This document shows positions 1-6,980 of a stretch of DNA of 25,621 bases, in pieces. Source of the DNA: CAYRSS01 sp964426945. GTDB lineage: Bacteria; Planctomycetota; Phycisphaerae; UBA1845. A program made the translations under genes and the position numbers. Location: positions 1-25,621 of the forward strand of contig CAYRSS010000057.1 in assembly GCA_964426945.1 (NCBI GenBank). The letters are read 5' to 3'. Each line of letters opens with the position of its first letter. Within the stretch, counting starts at the first letter, position 1. The notes beneath the pieces were generated by a model. It had not been told where the DNA came from. It searched no databases and saw nothing but the letters and a program-made list of their open reading frames with translations.

Positions 1-407
1 CGTGGGCCGGCAGCCGGTCCAGAGGCTGATCAGCATGCACGCGATGATTCCGCAGCACGTCTGAATCCGAATCCCGTCGGGCCGGGTGGCCCATCCTCGC
101 TGTACTCAGCGAGATGTTCTCTCTCCTTGCAAGCCCTTCCGGCGGGTGCCCATGGTTTTCTCCTTTTCTTGATTTCAGACGGCCACGATGACCTGTGAGT
201 TTTTCGAGCTGAGCGCCGTGCTGTCCGCTGCCGACACCAGCGCCAGGACCCGGCTTCCGTGTTTCAGTTGGTTGCGCTGATGCCTCTCCGCGTCGTAGCG
301 TGTCCGCGTCTGCCACATCTTCCACAGGATCTTCAGCCAACATCCGCCCCGACGCCGCGGGAACACGACGTGAAGACCAGGAGGCGGCGCGGAGCGGCAC
401 CGTCGCG
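1..407. other. Region downstream of the metal importer, no secure gene
   Basis: No gene can be assigned with confidence in these 407 bases. On the minus strand there is a 47-codon frame (175-318, listed separately). It is followed by a strong ribosome binding site (AAAAGGAG, 6 bases before an ATG at about 153) that opens only a 15-codon frame. A perfect stem-loop, CTCGCTG-TACT-CAGCGAG, lies at 96-113. Past the 15-codon stop the same frame runs on with a hydrophobic stretch ending in a lipobox-like LWTGC, and the window ends there. This could be the start of a lipoprotein gene leaving the window, but the only ATG in that frame (36) would give too short a signal peptide. Confidence 0.4.
175..318 (-). 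CDS. Possible small protein of 47 residues, unknown
   Basis: This is a short frame downstream of the importer operon on the same strand. It starts at an ATG at 318 and ends at TGA 175. It has mixed charged and polar residues at the N-terminus (WQTRTRYDAERHQRNQ) and a short hydrophobic end (QVIVAV), and its third codon positions are mostly G or C like the neighbouring genes. There is no convincing ribosome binding site (GGAAG directly abuts the ATG), no recognisable domain and no signal peptide. I do not recognise it. An open frame in another register also spans the region, so chance is a real alternative. Confidence 0.25.
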   Translation of the reverse strand: MWQTRTRYDAERHQRNQLKHGSRVLALVSAADSTALSSKNSQVIVAV

Positions 408-1748
408 CTAGCCTTGCGGGATTTCCTTGCCCTGCGGATCGCGCGGCACGTGGTCCACGCTGTCCGCGAGCCGGTCGCGCATGGCCGGGGTGGTGACGTG
501 TTCCAGCCGTTCGGCAGGGGCGTGGAGGTGGTCCGGCGGGAGGGCCAGGTGGCGGTCGAGGTAGGTCTCCCACAGCCGGTGAGAGCGGAGGATCTGTCGG
601 GCGGCGATGCGGCCGACGTCGGTGAGGCGGTAGGCGCCGCCGGAGCGGGCCAGCAGCCGCCCGCCGGTCAGCCAGGCCAGCGCCAGCCGACCGAGCAGCG
701 GCCCGGCGGTCGCGGTGGCCGCACGGACCTCGCGGCCGCTGAGGGCGGCGGTGCGGCCGGCCTCCTCCTCGCGGACGAGCCGGCCCAGCACGTCCTCGCG
801 CACGATGCGCAGGGTCAGCCGGGCCTGGTGGACGAGCCTGGCGATGACGCCGTGGCGCGGGGCCAGCAGCATCGCCCCGGCGAACAGCAGCCCCGCCGCA
901 ACCGCCATCATCCCCGAGGTGCTGGTGCTGACGCCGTCGTAGCCCAGCCAGCCGGGGGCCAACAGCGCGCCGACGTGCCCCAGCCCGGCCGAGGCGAGCG
1001 CGAGCGCGGCGCTGACCGCGAGCATCGTGCCCAGCCGATCGGTGAGCAGGTGGGCCGCCGCCGCGGGGACGATCAGCATCGCGATCACGAGGATGCTGCC
1101 CACGCTTTCGAAGGCCGCGACGGTGGTGATCGCCACCATGGTCATGAGCAGGTAGTGCAGCAGGCGGGCGTTGATCCCCAGGCTGGTGGCCAGCGCGGGG
1201 TCGAACGTGCTGATCCGCAATTCCTTGAACAGCAGCAGCAGAAACAGCACGTCGGCCAGAAGGACCACGCCCAGCCGCGCGGTCGTGGCGGGCACCGCGA
1301 GCCCGGCAAGCATGACCGGCGCATCGAGGGCGACCGTTTCGAGCGCCCCGTAGAGCACGCACTCGGCGTCGATGTCGACGGCGCCGGCGGCCTGCTCCAT
1401 CATGATGAGGCCGACGGCGAAGAGAATCGTGAACACGACGCCCATCGAGGCGCCCTCATCCACGCGGCCCGCGCCGCGGACCCACTCGGTGAAGAGCGCC
1501 GTCAGTACACCGACCACCGCCGCGCCGCAGAGCATTACGACGCTGTCGCGGCTGCCGCTGATCAGGAACGCCGCCGCGAGCCCCGGCAGCACGGCGTGGC
1601 TGATGGCATCGCCCATCATGCTCATCCGGCGGAGGACGAGGAACACGCCGAGAATCGCGCACGCCGCGGCGGCCAGCGCCGCGGTGAGGACGATCGAGGT
1701 GTCGATCGAGGTCCACGTCAGGGCGAGGATGTCGATCCGCGCGGTCAC
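408..1748 (-). CDS. Metal ABC permease fused to DtxR-type domain (TroD/MntD-like)
   Basis: This is the second membrane subunit of the manganese/zinc-type importer encoded upstream, predicted in the inner membrane. Residues about 15-295 form the hydrophobic ABC-3 permease with the family segment GDAISHAVLPG (46-56) and the helix run around SVGSILVIAMLIVPAAAA. Residues about 300-446 are not permease: they hold a winged-helix-like stretch followed by a DtxR/MntR dimerisation and metal-binding segment. H390, E413, E416 and H417 match the His-Glu-Glu-His spacing of MntR ligands, and the tail DPQGKEIP is also typical of that domain. The start is GTG at 1748, overlapping the stop of the preceding permease by GTGA, which implies translational coupling. 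The metal-sensing role of the fused domain is inferred. The nearest known parallel is chlamydial YtgCR, where the DtxR part is cleaved off as a repressor. Membership of the importer family is clear, but the exact metal is not. Confidence 0.9.
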   Translation of the reverse strand: MTARIDILALTWTSIDTSIVLTAALAAAACAILGVFLVLRRMSMMGDAISHAVLPGLAAAFLISGSRDSVVMLCGAAVVGVLTALFTEWVRGAGRVDEGASMGVVFTILFAVGLIMMEQAAGAVDIDAECVLYGALETVALDAPVMLAGLAVPATTARLGVVLLADVLFLLLLFKELRISTFDPALATSLGINARLLHYLLMTMVAITTVAAFESVGSILVIAMLIVPAAAAHLLTDRLGTMLAVSAALALASAGLGHVGALLAPGWLGYDGVSTSTSGMMAVAAGLLFAGAMLLAPRHGVIARLVHQARLTLRIVREDVLGRLVREEEAGRTAALSGREVRAATATAGPLLGRLALAWLTGGRLLARSGGAYRLTDVGRIAARQILRSHRLWETYLDRHLALPPDHLHAPAERLEHVTTPAMRDRLADSVDHVPRDPQGKEIPQG

Positions 1749-3217
1749 GAGGGCTCTCCGTGGGCGGCGATCCGGTGCGGGCTGGGCGGCGGAGCGCTAG
1801 AGGAATAGCCCGCCGCCAGCAGCAACTCCAGCTCGCGGATCATGGCGGGGCTGAGCACGTGCTCGACCTCGTCGGCGTCGCGGTCGACGTGGCTCGGGGC
1901 GATGTCGGCGTGGGTGATGAGGTAAAGCTCCCACAGCCGGTGGTTACGCACGACGCGGCGTGCAGCCTGTTCCCCCGCGCGCGTGAGTCCGTAGGCGTCG
2001 GGACCATGGCCCGGCTCGATAAGCCCATTGCGCCGCGCGGCGCTCAGCAGCCGCCGCAACCGCGCCGAAGACCACGACCGCTCTGCCAGCAGGGCCGCGA
2101 AGGTCACCCCGTGCCCCTGCGGCGCGGCCTCGCCCAGTTCGTACATCGCGCGCAGCAGGTGTTGCTCGGCGACGCGGCGCAGCAGCCGCCGGTGTCGCAG
2201 GGCGCGCACGAGCACGCCGCGCGACGGTCCTAGCAGCATGCTGAGCAGGAAAATCGCCCCGGCCGTCACCACGATCAGCGGCCCCGTGGGCAGGTCCGCC
2301 GCGAGCGCGCTGATCGCCGAGCCGACGAGCCCGCTCAACCCGCCTACGAAGGCCGAGATGAGCAGCATCGCGGTCAGCCGCTCAGTCCAGAAGCGGGCCG
2401 CGGCCGGGGGAATCACCAGCATGGCGACCATGAGAATCAGCCCCACCGCCTGGAGGCCGATGACCGTGACGGTGACGACAAGTGCCATGAGGACGGCATC
2501 CAGCGCCACCACCGGCCAGCCCTGCGCCCCGGCGTAGGCGTGATCGAAACACAGCAGCCGGAACTCCTTGAGCAGCAGCATCGACACGGCGCTGACCGCC
2601 GCCGCGACGACGAGGATCAGTTGTACATCGGCGACGACCATCGACGCCGTCTTGCCGTAGATGAATGAGCCCAGCCCGGCGGCCGAGGCGCCGCCGGTAT
2701 TCTGAATGATGCCGAGAATCGCCACGCCCAGGCCGAAGGTGACGCTCAGGACGATGCCAAGGGCGGCGTCTTCCTTGATGCGGGTTAGGTGGACAATGGT
2801 GAGGATCGCGCCGACACCCAGCGCGCCCGCGACGGCCGCTCCGAGGAGCAGGCCCGGAAGCCACTTGCCGGTCCCGCCGAAGGCCGTCATGACGATGAAC
2901 GCCACGCCGATGCCGGGCAGCGTCGCGTGGCTCAGGGCGTCGCCCAGCAGCGCCCGCTTGCGCAGCAGCATGAAGCCACCGACCAGTCCCGACGCGAAGC
3001 CGAGACCCGCCGTGCCCAGCAGCACCGTCCGGGTGTTGTGGTCGCGCAGGGTGATCAGCCGGATCAGCGCGGGAATGAGCGCCCGGTCCCCGGCCGTGTC
3101 GTGCGCGGCGGTCGCCGCCGCGGATTCGGCGCGGGCGGGCGGCGCGGCCGCCACGGCCCCCGCCAGCGCGACCAGCGTGAGCGGCCAGGCGATGCGCGAT
3201 GTTCGGCCTGCGCTCAC
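1745..3217 (-). CDS. Metal ABC permease fused to DtxR-type domain (TroC/MntC-like)
   Basis: This is the first membrane subunit of the importer. Residues 1-31 look like a signal sequence (positive start, WPLTLVALAGAVAAA, then PPARA-ES as a possible cleavage site), which is unusual for a permease. Residues about 60-330 are the ABC-3 permease, with GDALSHATLPG (92-102) and a long series of hydrophobic helices. From about 335 to 490 a winged-helix stretch is followed by a DtxR-type dimerisation domain: H426, E452 and H453 occupy MntR-like ligand positions, while the first Glu of the family is replaced by D449. The start is GTG at 3217, overlapping the ATPase stop (GTGA), and the stop overlaps the next permease start in the same way, so three genes are coupled. 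A permease role is certain at family level. Whether the tail senses metal, anchors or is cleaved cannot be told from sequence. Confidence 0.9.
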   Translation of the reverse strand: MSAGRTSRIAWPLTLVALAGAVAAAPPARAESAAATAAHDTAGDRALIPALIRLITLRDHNTRTVLLGTAGLGFASGLVGGFMLLRKRALLGDALSHATLPGIGVAFIVMTAFGGTGKWLPGLLLGAAVAGALGVGAILTIVHLTRIKEDAALGIVLSVTFGLGVAILGIIQNTGGASAAGLGSFIYGKTASMVVADVQLILVVAAAVSAVSMLLLKEFRLLCFDHAYAGAQGWPVVALDAVLMALVVTVTVIGLQAVGLILMVAMLVIPPAAARFWTERLTAMLLISAFVGGLSGLVGSAISALAADLPTGPLIVVTAGAIFLLSMLLGPSRGVLVRALRHRRLLRRVAEQHLLRAMYELGEAAPQGHGVTFAALLAERSWSSARLRRLLSAARRNGLIEPGHGPDAYGLTRAGEQAARRVVRNHRLWELYLITHADIAPSHVDRDADEVEHVLSPAMIRELELLLAAGYSSSAPPPSPHRIAAHGEPS

Positions 3218-4044
3218 GGGCGGCCCCCGGTCGCCATGGCGTGTGCGGCCTCTTCCAGCAGCGTGAGGCGGCCGCCGTAGGTTCGCACGAGGTTCTCGCG
3301 CGTGAAGACCTGATCGGTGGGCCCCGCGGCCACGACGCGCATGTTCAGCAGGAGCACGTCGTCGAAGTACTGCGGCGCGGTCTGCAGGTCATGATGCACA
3401 CAGAGTACCGTCTTGCCGCCGCGGCGCAGCTCGCGGAGCAGCTCGACAATCGCCTGCTCGGTCGCGGCGTCGACGCCGGCGAAGGGTTCGTCCATCAGGT
3501 AAAGCCGGGCGTCCTGGGCCAGGGCGCGAGCGAGGAACACGCGCTGCTGCTGGCCGCCGGAGAGCTGGCTGATCTGGCGATCCGCCAGGTCGGCCATGCC
3601 CACGCGGGCGAGGGCTTCGCGGGCGGTCTCGCGATGTCGCCGGCGGACCGGCCGGAGCCAGCCGATGCGTCCGTAGAGCCCCATGGTGACGACGTCGAGC
3701 GCGCTGACGGGAAAGTCCCAATCAACGCTTTCGCGCTGCGGCACATAGCCGACGAGGTGACGCTGACGGCGGTAGGACTTGCCGTAGACCATCACGCGGC
3801 CGGATGCCGTCGGAATAAGATCGAGAATGGCCTTGAGCAGCGTGCTCTTGCCGGCGCCGTTGGGGCCGATGACACCGATCAGACGGCCCTCCGGCGCGTC
3901 GTACTCGATGTCCCACAGGACGGGCCTGCGGTGATAGGCGACGGTCATGTCGTGGATGCACAGCGGCGCGGTCGCGGGGTGCTCGACCGGCGCCGGGGGC
4001 TGCTGCGCGGGGGCGAAGGCGGTGGAATGTCTGTCGTGGTCCAT
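3214..4044 (-). CDS. ATP-binding subunit of manganese/zinc ABC importer
   Basis: This protein supplies ATP hydrolysis for the importer on the cytoplasmic face of the membrane. It has all the ABC motifs: Walker A GPNGAGKST (60-68), Q-loop VPQRESVDWDFP (101-112), signature LSGGQQQR (161-168), Walker B LYLMDEP (181-187) and the switch histidine in VHHD near 217. The SVDWDFP wording after the Q-loop is characteristic of the TroB/MntB/ZnuC group rather than of other ABC classes. The first 25 residues are a proline- and alanine-rich extension. The ATG at 4044 is 12 bases after the binding-protein stop and has only a weak ribosome binding site, so it is probably translated by coupling. Its own stop overlaps the GTG of the downstream permease. 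Confidence 0.95.
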   Translation of the reverse strand: MDHDRHSTAFAPAQQPPAPVEHPATAPLCIHDMTVAYHRRPVLWDIEYDAPEGRLIGVIGPNGAGKSTLLKAILDLIPTASGRVMVYGKSYRRQRHLVGYVPQRESVDWDFPVSALDVVTMGLYGRIGWLRPVRRRHRETAREALARVGMADLADRQISQLSGGQQQRVFLARALAQDARLYLMDEPFAGVDAATEQAIVELLRELRRGGKTVLCVHHDLQTAPQYFDDVLLLNMRVVAAGPTDQVFTRENLVRTYGGRLTLLEEAAHAMATGGRP

Positions 4045-4056
4045 GGCGGTTGGCTG

Positions 4057-5043
4057 CTACGGTTTGGGCCCGGCGCTGAGGCGACCCTGCATGCCGCCCG
4101 CGGGGGCCTCGCCGCCCAGCGCGCGCGCGATGGTCGTCGCGTTGTGGTCGATCATGCCGATGTACGTGCCCTCGTAGGTGCCGGGCGCGCCCATCGCGTC
4201 AGAGAACAGCCCGCCACCGATCGTCACCGTCCGCCCCTTGGAACGGGCCCCTTCGAGCAGCGCCCGGACATTCTTCTCCGCGACGCTGGTCTCGACGAAA
4301 ACAGCGCGGACGTCGCGCTCGACGAGGAAGTCGACCAGGCGGTTGATGTCCTCGAGGCCGGCCTCTGACTCGGTGGAAATGCCCTGGATCCCGCGGACTT
4401 CGATCCCGTACGCCCGGCCGAAGTAGCCGAACGCGTCGTGCGCGGTCACCAGCACGCGCCGTCCCTCGGGAATGGAGGCGATGACGCGCCGGGTGTACTC
4501 ATGCAGCGTGTCCAGCTCCGCCCGGTAGCGCTTCGCGTTGTCGGTGTAGTACGCGGCGTTGGAGGAGTCGAACTCGCCCAGCGACCGCGACACCGCCTCG
4601 ACCGCGCGGCTCCACGCCGACACGTCCATCCACACGTGCGGGTCGTAGTGTCCTTCCAGGGCGGGCGGTTCGAGCAGGTCCTTCTCGCTCAGCAGCTCGG
4701 TCACGGCGTACACGGCCTTGCCGCGCCGGGCGAGCTTCACGAGTACGTCGGTCATCTTCCCCTCAAGCAGCAGCCCGCTGTAGAAGACGATGTCCGCCTC
4801 CTGGAGCGCGACGACGTCGTTGCGCGTGGGCTTGTAGAGGTGGGGGTCGACACCCTCGCCGATGAGGTTGGCCACCTCGGCCTTGTCGCCGGCGACGTGG
4901 CGCACGATGTCCGCCACCATGCCAGTGGTGGCGACGGCGCGGTAGGGATACTCCGTCGGGCCGGCGGTCGCGGCGGCGCCGGGGGCGAAGGCCGCGACGG
5001 CGGCGGCGTACGCGATTGTGTGTCGTAGTACGTTTGGTATCAT
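4057..5043 (-). CDS. TroA-like periplasmic metal-binding protein
   Basis: This is the solute-binding protein (cluster A-I) that captures Mn2+ or Zn2+ outside the inner membrane and delivers it to the permeases. A signal peptide is visible at residues 1-26 (hydrophobic AAAVAAFAPGAAA) with no lipobox cysteine, so it is probably soluble in the periplasm. The four metal ligands expected for the family are present: H68 (VDPHLY), H136 (DPHVW), H202 (TAHDAFGYFG) and D299 (IDHN). The His-His-His-Asp set follows TroA rather than the Glu-containing MntC/PsaA set. There is no His-rich loop of the ZnuA kind. It is the first gene of the importer operon, and its ATG overlaps the stop of a possible 12-codon leader. 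With mntR divergent next door, manganese is the most likely physiological metal, but zinc is not excluded. Confidence 0.92.
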   Translation of the reverse strand: MIPNVLRHTIAYAAAVAAFAPGAAATAGPTEYPYRAVATTGMVADIVRHVAGDKAEVANLIGEGVDPHLYKPTRNDVVALQEADIVFYSGLLLEGKMTDVLVKLARRGKAVYAVTELLSEKDLLEPPALEGHYDPHVWMDVSAWSRAVEAVSRSLGEFDSSNAAYYTDNAKRYRAELDTLHEYTRRVIASIPEGRRVLVTAHDAFGYFGRAYGIEVRGIQGISTESEAGLEDINRLVDFLVERDVRAVFVETSVAEKNVRALLEGARSKGRTVTIGGGLFSDAMGAPGTYEGTYIGMIDHNATTIARALGGEAPAGGMQGRLSAGPKP

Positions 5044-5081
5044 CAGCTACATTTGAGCCCGCGAAAAAACGCGGCGCTCAT
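5043..5081 (-). other. Possible 12-codon leader peptide before the importer
   Basis: The 5' leader of the importer transcript contains ATG (5081) to TGA (5043), encoding MSAAFFRGLKCS. The A of its TGA is the A of the troA-like ATG (TGATG). AAAGGAG lies only two bases before the ATG, which is closer than normal. The frame spans a small stem-loop, CCGCG-AAAAAA-CGCGG on the plus strand. It could couple translation of the binding protein to leader reading, or it could be chance. Confidence 0.25.
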
Positions 5082-5139
5082 CGCTCCTTTGCTGCAGAGA
5101 ATATCGGCTGTCGCCCGGCCCGAACTTCGACGACCGGCT

Positions 5140-5155
5140 TGTAGCGATAGCTACA
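5140..5155. promoter_or_regulatory. Perfect palindrome, probable MntR operator
   Basis: TGTAGC-GATA-GCTACA is a perfect inverted repeat with 6-base arms. It sits just downstream of the predicted start of the importer transcript and within the divergent mntR promoter region. DtxR/MntR proteins bind palindromes of this size, and the regulator gene is adjacent. Binding by MntR is inferred from position and symmetry. Confidence 0.6.
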
Positions 5156-5160
5156 CCTTA

Positions 5161-5174
5161 TGTATCATACTACA
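5161..5174. promoter_or_regulatory. Second, imperfect TGTA/TACA site
   Basis: TGTATCATACTACA is an imperfect inverted repeat with the same TGTA and TACA ends as the palindrome six bases away. It overlaps the -10 region of the importer promoter. It may be a second regulator site, giving cooperative repression. This is inference from shared ends and location. Confidence 0.35.
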
Positions 5175-5200
5175 ATAGCCCGGCGGCGACCAGCCGTCAA
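5172..5200 (-). promoter_or_regulatory. Promoter of the metal importer operon
   Basis: On the minus strand TTGACG (5200-5195) is followed after exactly 17 bases by TATTGT (5177-5172), a good sigma-70-like pair. Transcription would start near 5165, leaving a leader of about 120 bases before the binding-protein start. The possible operators lie on and just downstream of the -10, the usual place for repression. Confidence 0.6.
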
Positions 5201-5303
5201 GAAAGGCCCGCCGGGGCCGCGCCGAGGCCGATTGTGGCGCGGCAGGCCACCGTTACAATCGCCCGGAACCCGCCGCGCCGGCCGGGATGGAGGATGCCGC
5301 CAG

Positions 5304-5774
5304 ATGCCCACCAAGCGCACCACCCCCGCCGGCAGCCGAAAGGCCCGCCCCGCCGTACCCCGCGACCCCAGCCAGCAGGCCGACGACCACCGCCGCACGA
5401 GACTCGCCCGCCGCAAGGAATTGATGGAGGATTACGTCGAAGTCATCGCCGACCTGCTCGACGCCGGCGGCGAAGCCCGCGTGGTCGACATCGCCAGGCG
5501 GCTGGGCGTGTCTCATGTGACGGTCACGAGAACCGTGGAACGGCTGGCCCGTGAAGAGCTCGTCACGACGCGTCCCTACCGATCGATCTTCCTGACCGAC
5601 AGGGGACGGGCCATCGCCCTCCGCGTCCGACACCGGCACGAAGTCGTGATGCGATTCCTGCTTGCACTGGGGGTGGACGAGGCGACGGCGCGCGTCGATG
5701 CCGAGGGCATAGAGCATCACGTCAGCGAGAAAACGCTCGCCGCGTTCGAGCGCTACTGCCGCGAGAGGCGCTAG
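5304..5774 (+). CDS. mntR: Manganese-responsive regulator MntR
   Basis: This is a DtxR-family transcription factor of 156 residues that senses Mn2+ and represses uptake genes. After a basic 35-residue leader similar in length to that of E. coli MntR, the core begins with MEDYVEVIADLL (41-52). D43 and E46 correspond to the first metal ligands, and H112, E134, E137 and H138 complete the MntR set, with EGIEHHVSE at 134-142 closely matching E. coli MntR. The winged helix-turn-helix lies at about 58-100 (VDIARRLGVSHVTVTRTVERL). The start is the ATG at 5304, with GGAGG ten bases upstream. An ATG at 5160 is in frame but has no ribosome binding site and lies inside the promoter region. The gene is divergent from the importer and probably controls both it and itself through the palindromes between them. 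It ends at a stem-loop shared with the convergent small gene. Confidence 0.93.
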   Translation: MPTKRTTPAGSRKARPAVPRDPSQQADDHRRTRLARRKELMEDYVEVIADLLDAGGEARVVDIARRLGVSHVTVTRTVERLAREELVTTRPYRSIFLTDRGRAIALRVRHRHEVVMRFLLALGVDEATARVDAEGIEHHVSEKTLAAFERYCRERR

Positions 5775-5796
5775 CCTGCCGGAACACGGAGGCTAG
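5771..5796. terminator. Convergent stem-loop over two stop codons
   Basis: CTAGCCT (5771-5777) pairs with AGGCTAG (5790-5796), and an inner CCG/CGG can extend the stem. The stop codon of mntR (5772-5774) and that of the opposing small gene (5793-5795) both lie in the stem. The position suits a bidirectional terminator, but neither side has a clear T tract. Confidence 0.4.
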
Positions 5797-5897
5797 GCGA
5801 CGAGAAACAGGCCGAGCAGCTCTGCCAGCAGTTGCGAGAAGACGCCGTTCACCACGGCGTTGATGATCTCAAAAAACAGGGCGGCGAAAAAGTCCAT
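5793..5897 (-). CDS. Small hydrophobic peptide, 34 residues
   Basis: This is a short gene encoding an almost entirely hydrophobic peptide, starting MDFFAALFFEIINAVVNG and ending LLAELLGLFLVA. It is likely to insert in or lie on the membrane. The start is well supported: the ATG at 5897 is preceded by GGAGAG with 5 bases spacing. It has only three acidic residues and no basic residue, which is unusual for a signal or anchor. A possible promoter and a 9-bp stem-loop lie immediately upstream, and it converges on mntR. I do not recognise the family. It could be a stand-alone membrane peptide, a type I toxin-like peptide or a small regulator of the neighbouring transporter. No function is assigned. 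Confidence 0.55.
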   Translation of the reverse strand: MDFFAALFFEIINAVVNGVFSQLLAELLGLFLVA

Positions 5898-5917
5898 GGT
5901 CGCTCTCCATTGCGGTC

Positions 5918-5939
5918 GCCCGGCCGATAGCGGCCGGGC
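5918..5939. other. 9-bp perfect stem-loop in the 5' leader of the small peptide
   Basis: GCCCGGCCG-ATAG-CGGCCGGGC is a perfect inverted repeat ending about 20 bases before the small peptide's ATG and just upstream of its ribosome binding site. It could stabilise the mRNA 5' end or terminate the glycosyltransferase transcript arriving from upstream on the same strand. It is not followed by a T tract. Confidence 0.5.
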
Positions 5940-5946
5940 CCGCGCG

Positions 5947-5974
5947 GTTATAGCAGGTTCATCGGCCGCGTCGA
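5947..5974 (-). promoter_or_regulatory. Possible promoter of the small peptide gene
   Basis: TATAAC (5952-5947, minus strand) resembles a -10 box. TCGACG, 16 bases upstream, is a weak -35. Transcription would begin right at the stem-loop at 5918-5939. Confidence 0.3.
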
Positions 5975-6035
5975 GCGGACGGTCCGGGAATACCTCGTCC
6001 GCTCGGCAGAATCTACGCGGACTCCGGGACCCCAC

Positions 6036-6980
6036 TCAGGGCCCACCCCCGGTCACCCTCAGCCGGGCTGCGGTGGCGAGAAGACGTTCTGCGAACCCCT
6101 GCCAATCCTCGCCTGTGGGAAACGCATCGACCCCGACGAGAAGGCCGATGGGCCGCCACGTGCGGGAGTTGGTCGGCCCGAAGACCGCCACCGTGGGCGC
6201 GCCGGCCAGCGCGGCGACGTGCGTCATGCCGGCGTCGTGGCCAAGGTAGATTTCGGCAGAGGCCGCGAGATCCGCCGCGCGGACGATGTCCTCCTCGCAC
6301 CGAATCGGGGCATGGTGCCGCAGCTCGGCCATCGCCTCGTCGCTGAATCGCTCCAGCTCGGCGGGCCCGAGCATCCAGGCCACATCGCGACCGTCATTCC
6401 GAAGGCGGCGGACCACCGCCACCCACGCAGCGAGCGGGCAGCACTTCGCCAAGCCGCCGCTACCGGGGTGGATGAGCGTCGGGCCGGTCGGTTCGACGAG
6501 GCGCGCCGCCGGCGGATCGCACGTCGCAAGCCCCACGCCCGCGCCCCGCAGCGAATCAATCCACTGGATAACAATGTGCCGACCGGTCGAAGTGGTAGTT
6601 TGATCCGGACGCGGATCAACATGGACAACGAGCCCCGTCGCAGCCGCACTCAGCCGCCTAGCCACCGGCTCCGCCTCCCCGCCGAGAAAGCTGATGACCA
6701 GATCGAACGGCGCGAGCTGATCGCGGCAGGTGGCCGACGGTCCGCCCCGCTCATCCAGCCCCCACGCGTCGACCTGATCAAGATCCAGCCCGCCGTGAAT
6801 GAGTTGATGCTGCTGCGCCCAGCGCGCCAGCCCCGACCGCGCCGCGAGCGTGATTCGCGCCGCCGGCCGCGACGCCCGGATCGCCCGCACCACGTGAAGT
6901 GTCAGCGCGCAGTCACCGAGCGCACCCGCATGCAGCAGCAGGACTCGGCCGCCGGTGACGTCCGGCCGCGGCGTCTTCAT
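6036..6980 (-). CDS. Family 9 glycosyltransferase (heptosyltransferase-like)
   Basis: This 314-residue protein has the two-Rossmann-fold GT-B layout of GT9 enzymes, which transfer heptose or related sugars from nucleotide donors in lipopolysaccharide-type synthesis. The N-terminal motif HAGALGDCALTL (17-28) is the family's GD motif. In the C-terminal half HPGSGGLAKCCP marks the donor-site loop, and YLGHDAGMTHVAALAGAPTVAVFGP is the most conserved GT9 segment. The ATG at 6980 overlaps the gatD stop by ATGA, so it is the last gene of the gatE-gatD operon. In-frame sequence further upstream lies inside gatD and is not used. The acceptor sugar cannot be told. Coupling to a tRNA amidotransferase is probably a matter of operon convenience rather than shared chemistry. 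Confidence 0.88.
   Translation of the reverse strand: MKTPRPDVTGGRVLLLHAGALGDCALTLHVVRAIRASRPAARITLAARSGLARWAQQHQLIHGGLDLDQVDAWGLDERGGPSATCRDQLAPFDLVISFLGGEAEPVARRLSAAATGLVVHVDPRPDQTTTSTGRHIVIQWIDSLRGAGVGLATCDPPAARLVEPTGPTLIHPGSGGLAKCCPLAAWVAVVRRLRNDGRDVAWMLGPAELERFSDEAMAELRHHAPIRCEEDIVRAADLAASAEIYLGHDAGMTHVAALAGAPTVAVFGPTNSRTWRPIGLLVGVDAFPTGEDWQGFAERLLATAARLRVTGGGP

Noticed and set aside
300..1808. Long open frame on the plus strand opposite the permease gene
   Set aside because: It is a GC-rich antisense shadow of a clear ABC permease. Its composition is Arg/Gly/Gln/His-rich and it has no domain.
5160..5303. Longer N-terminus for MntR from the ATG at 5160
   Set aside because: It lies in the promoter/operator region, has no ribosome binding site, and adds 48 residues with no counterpart in the family.
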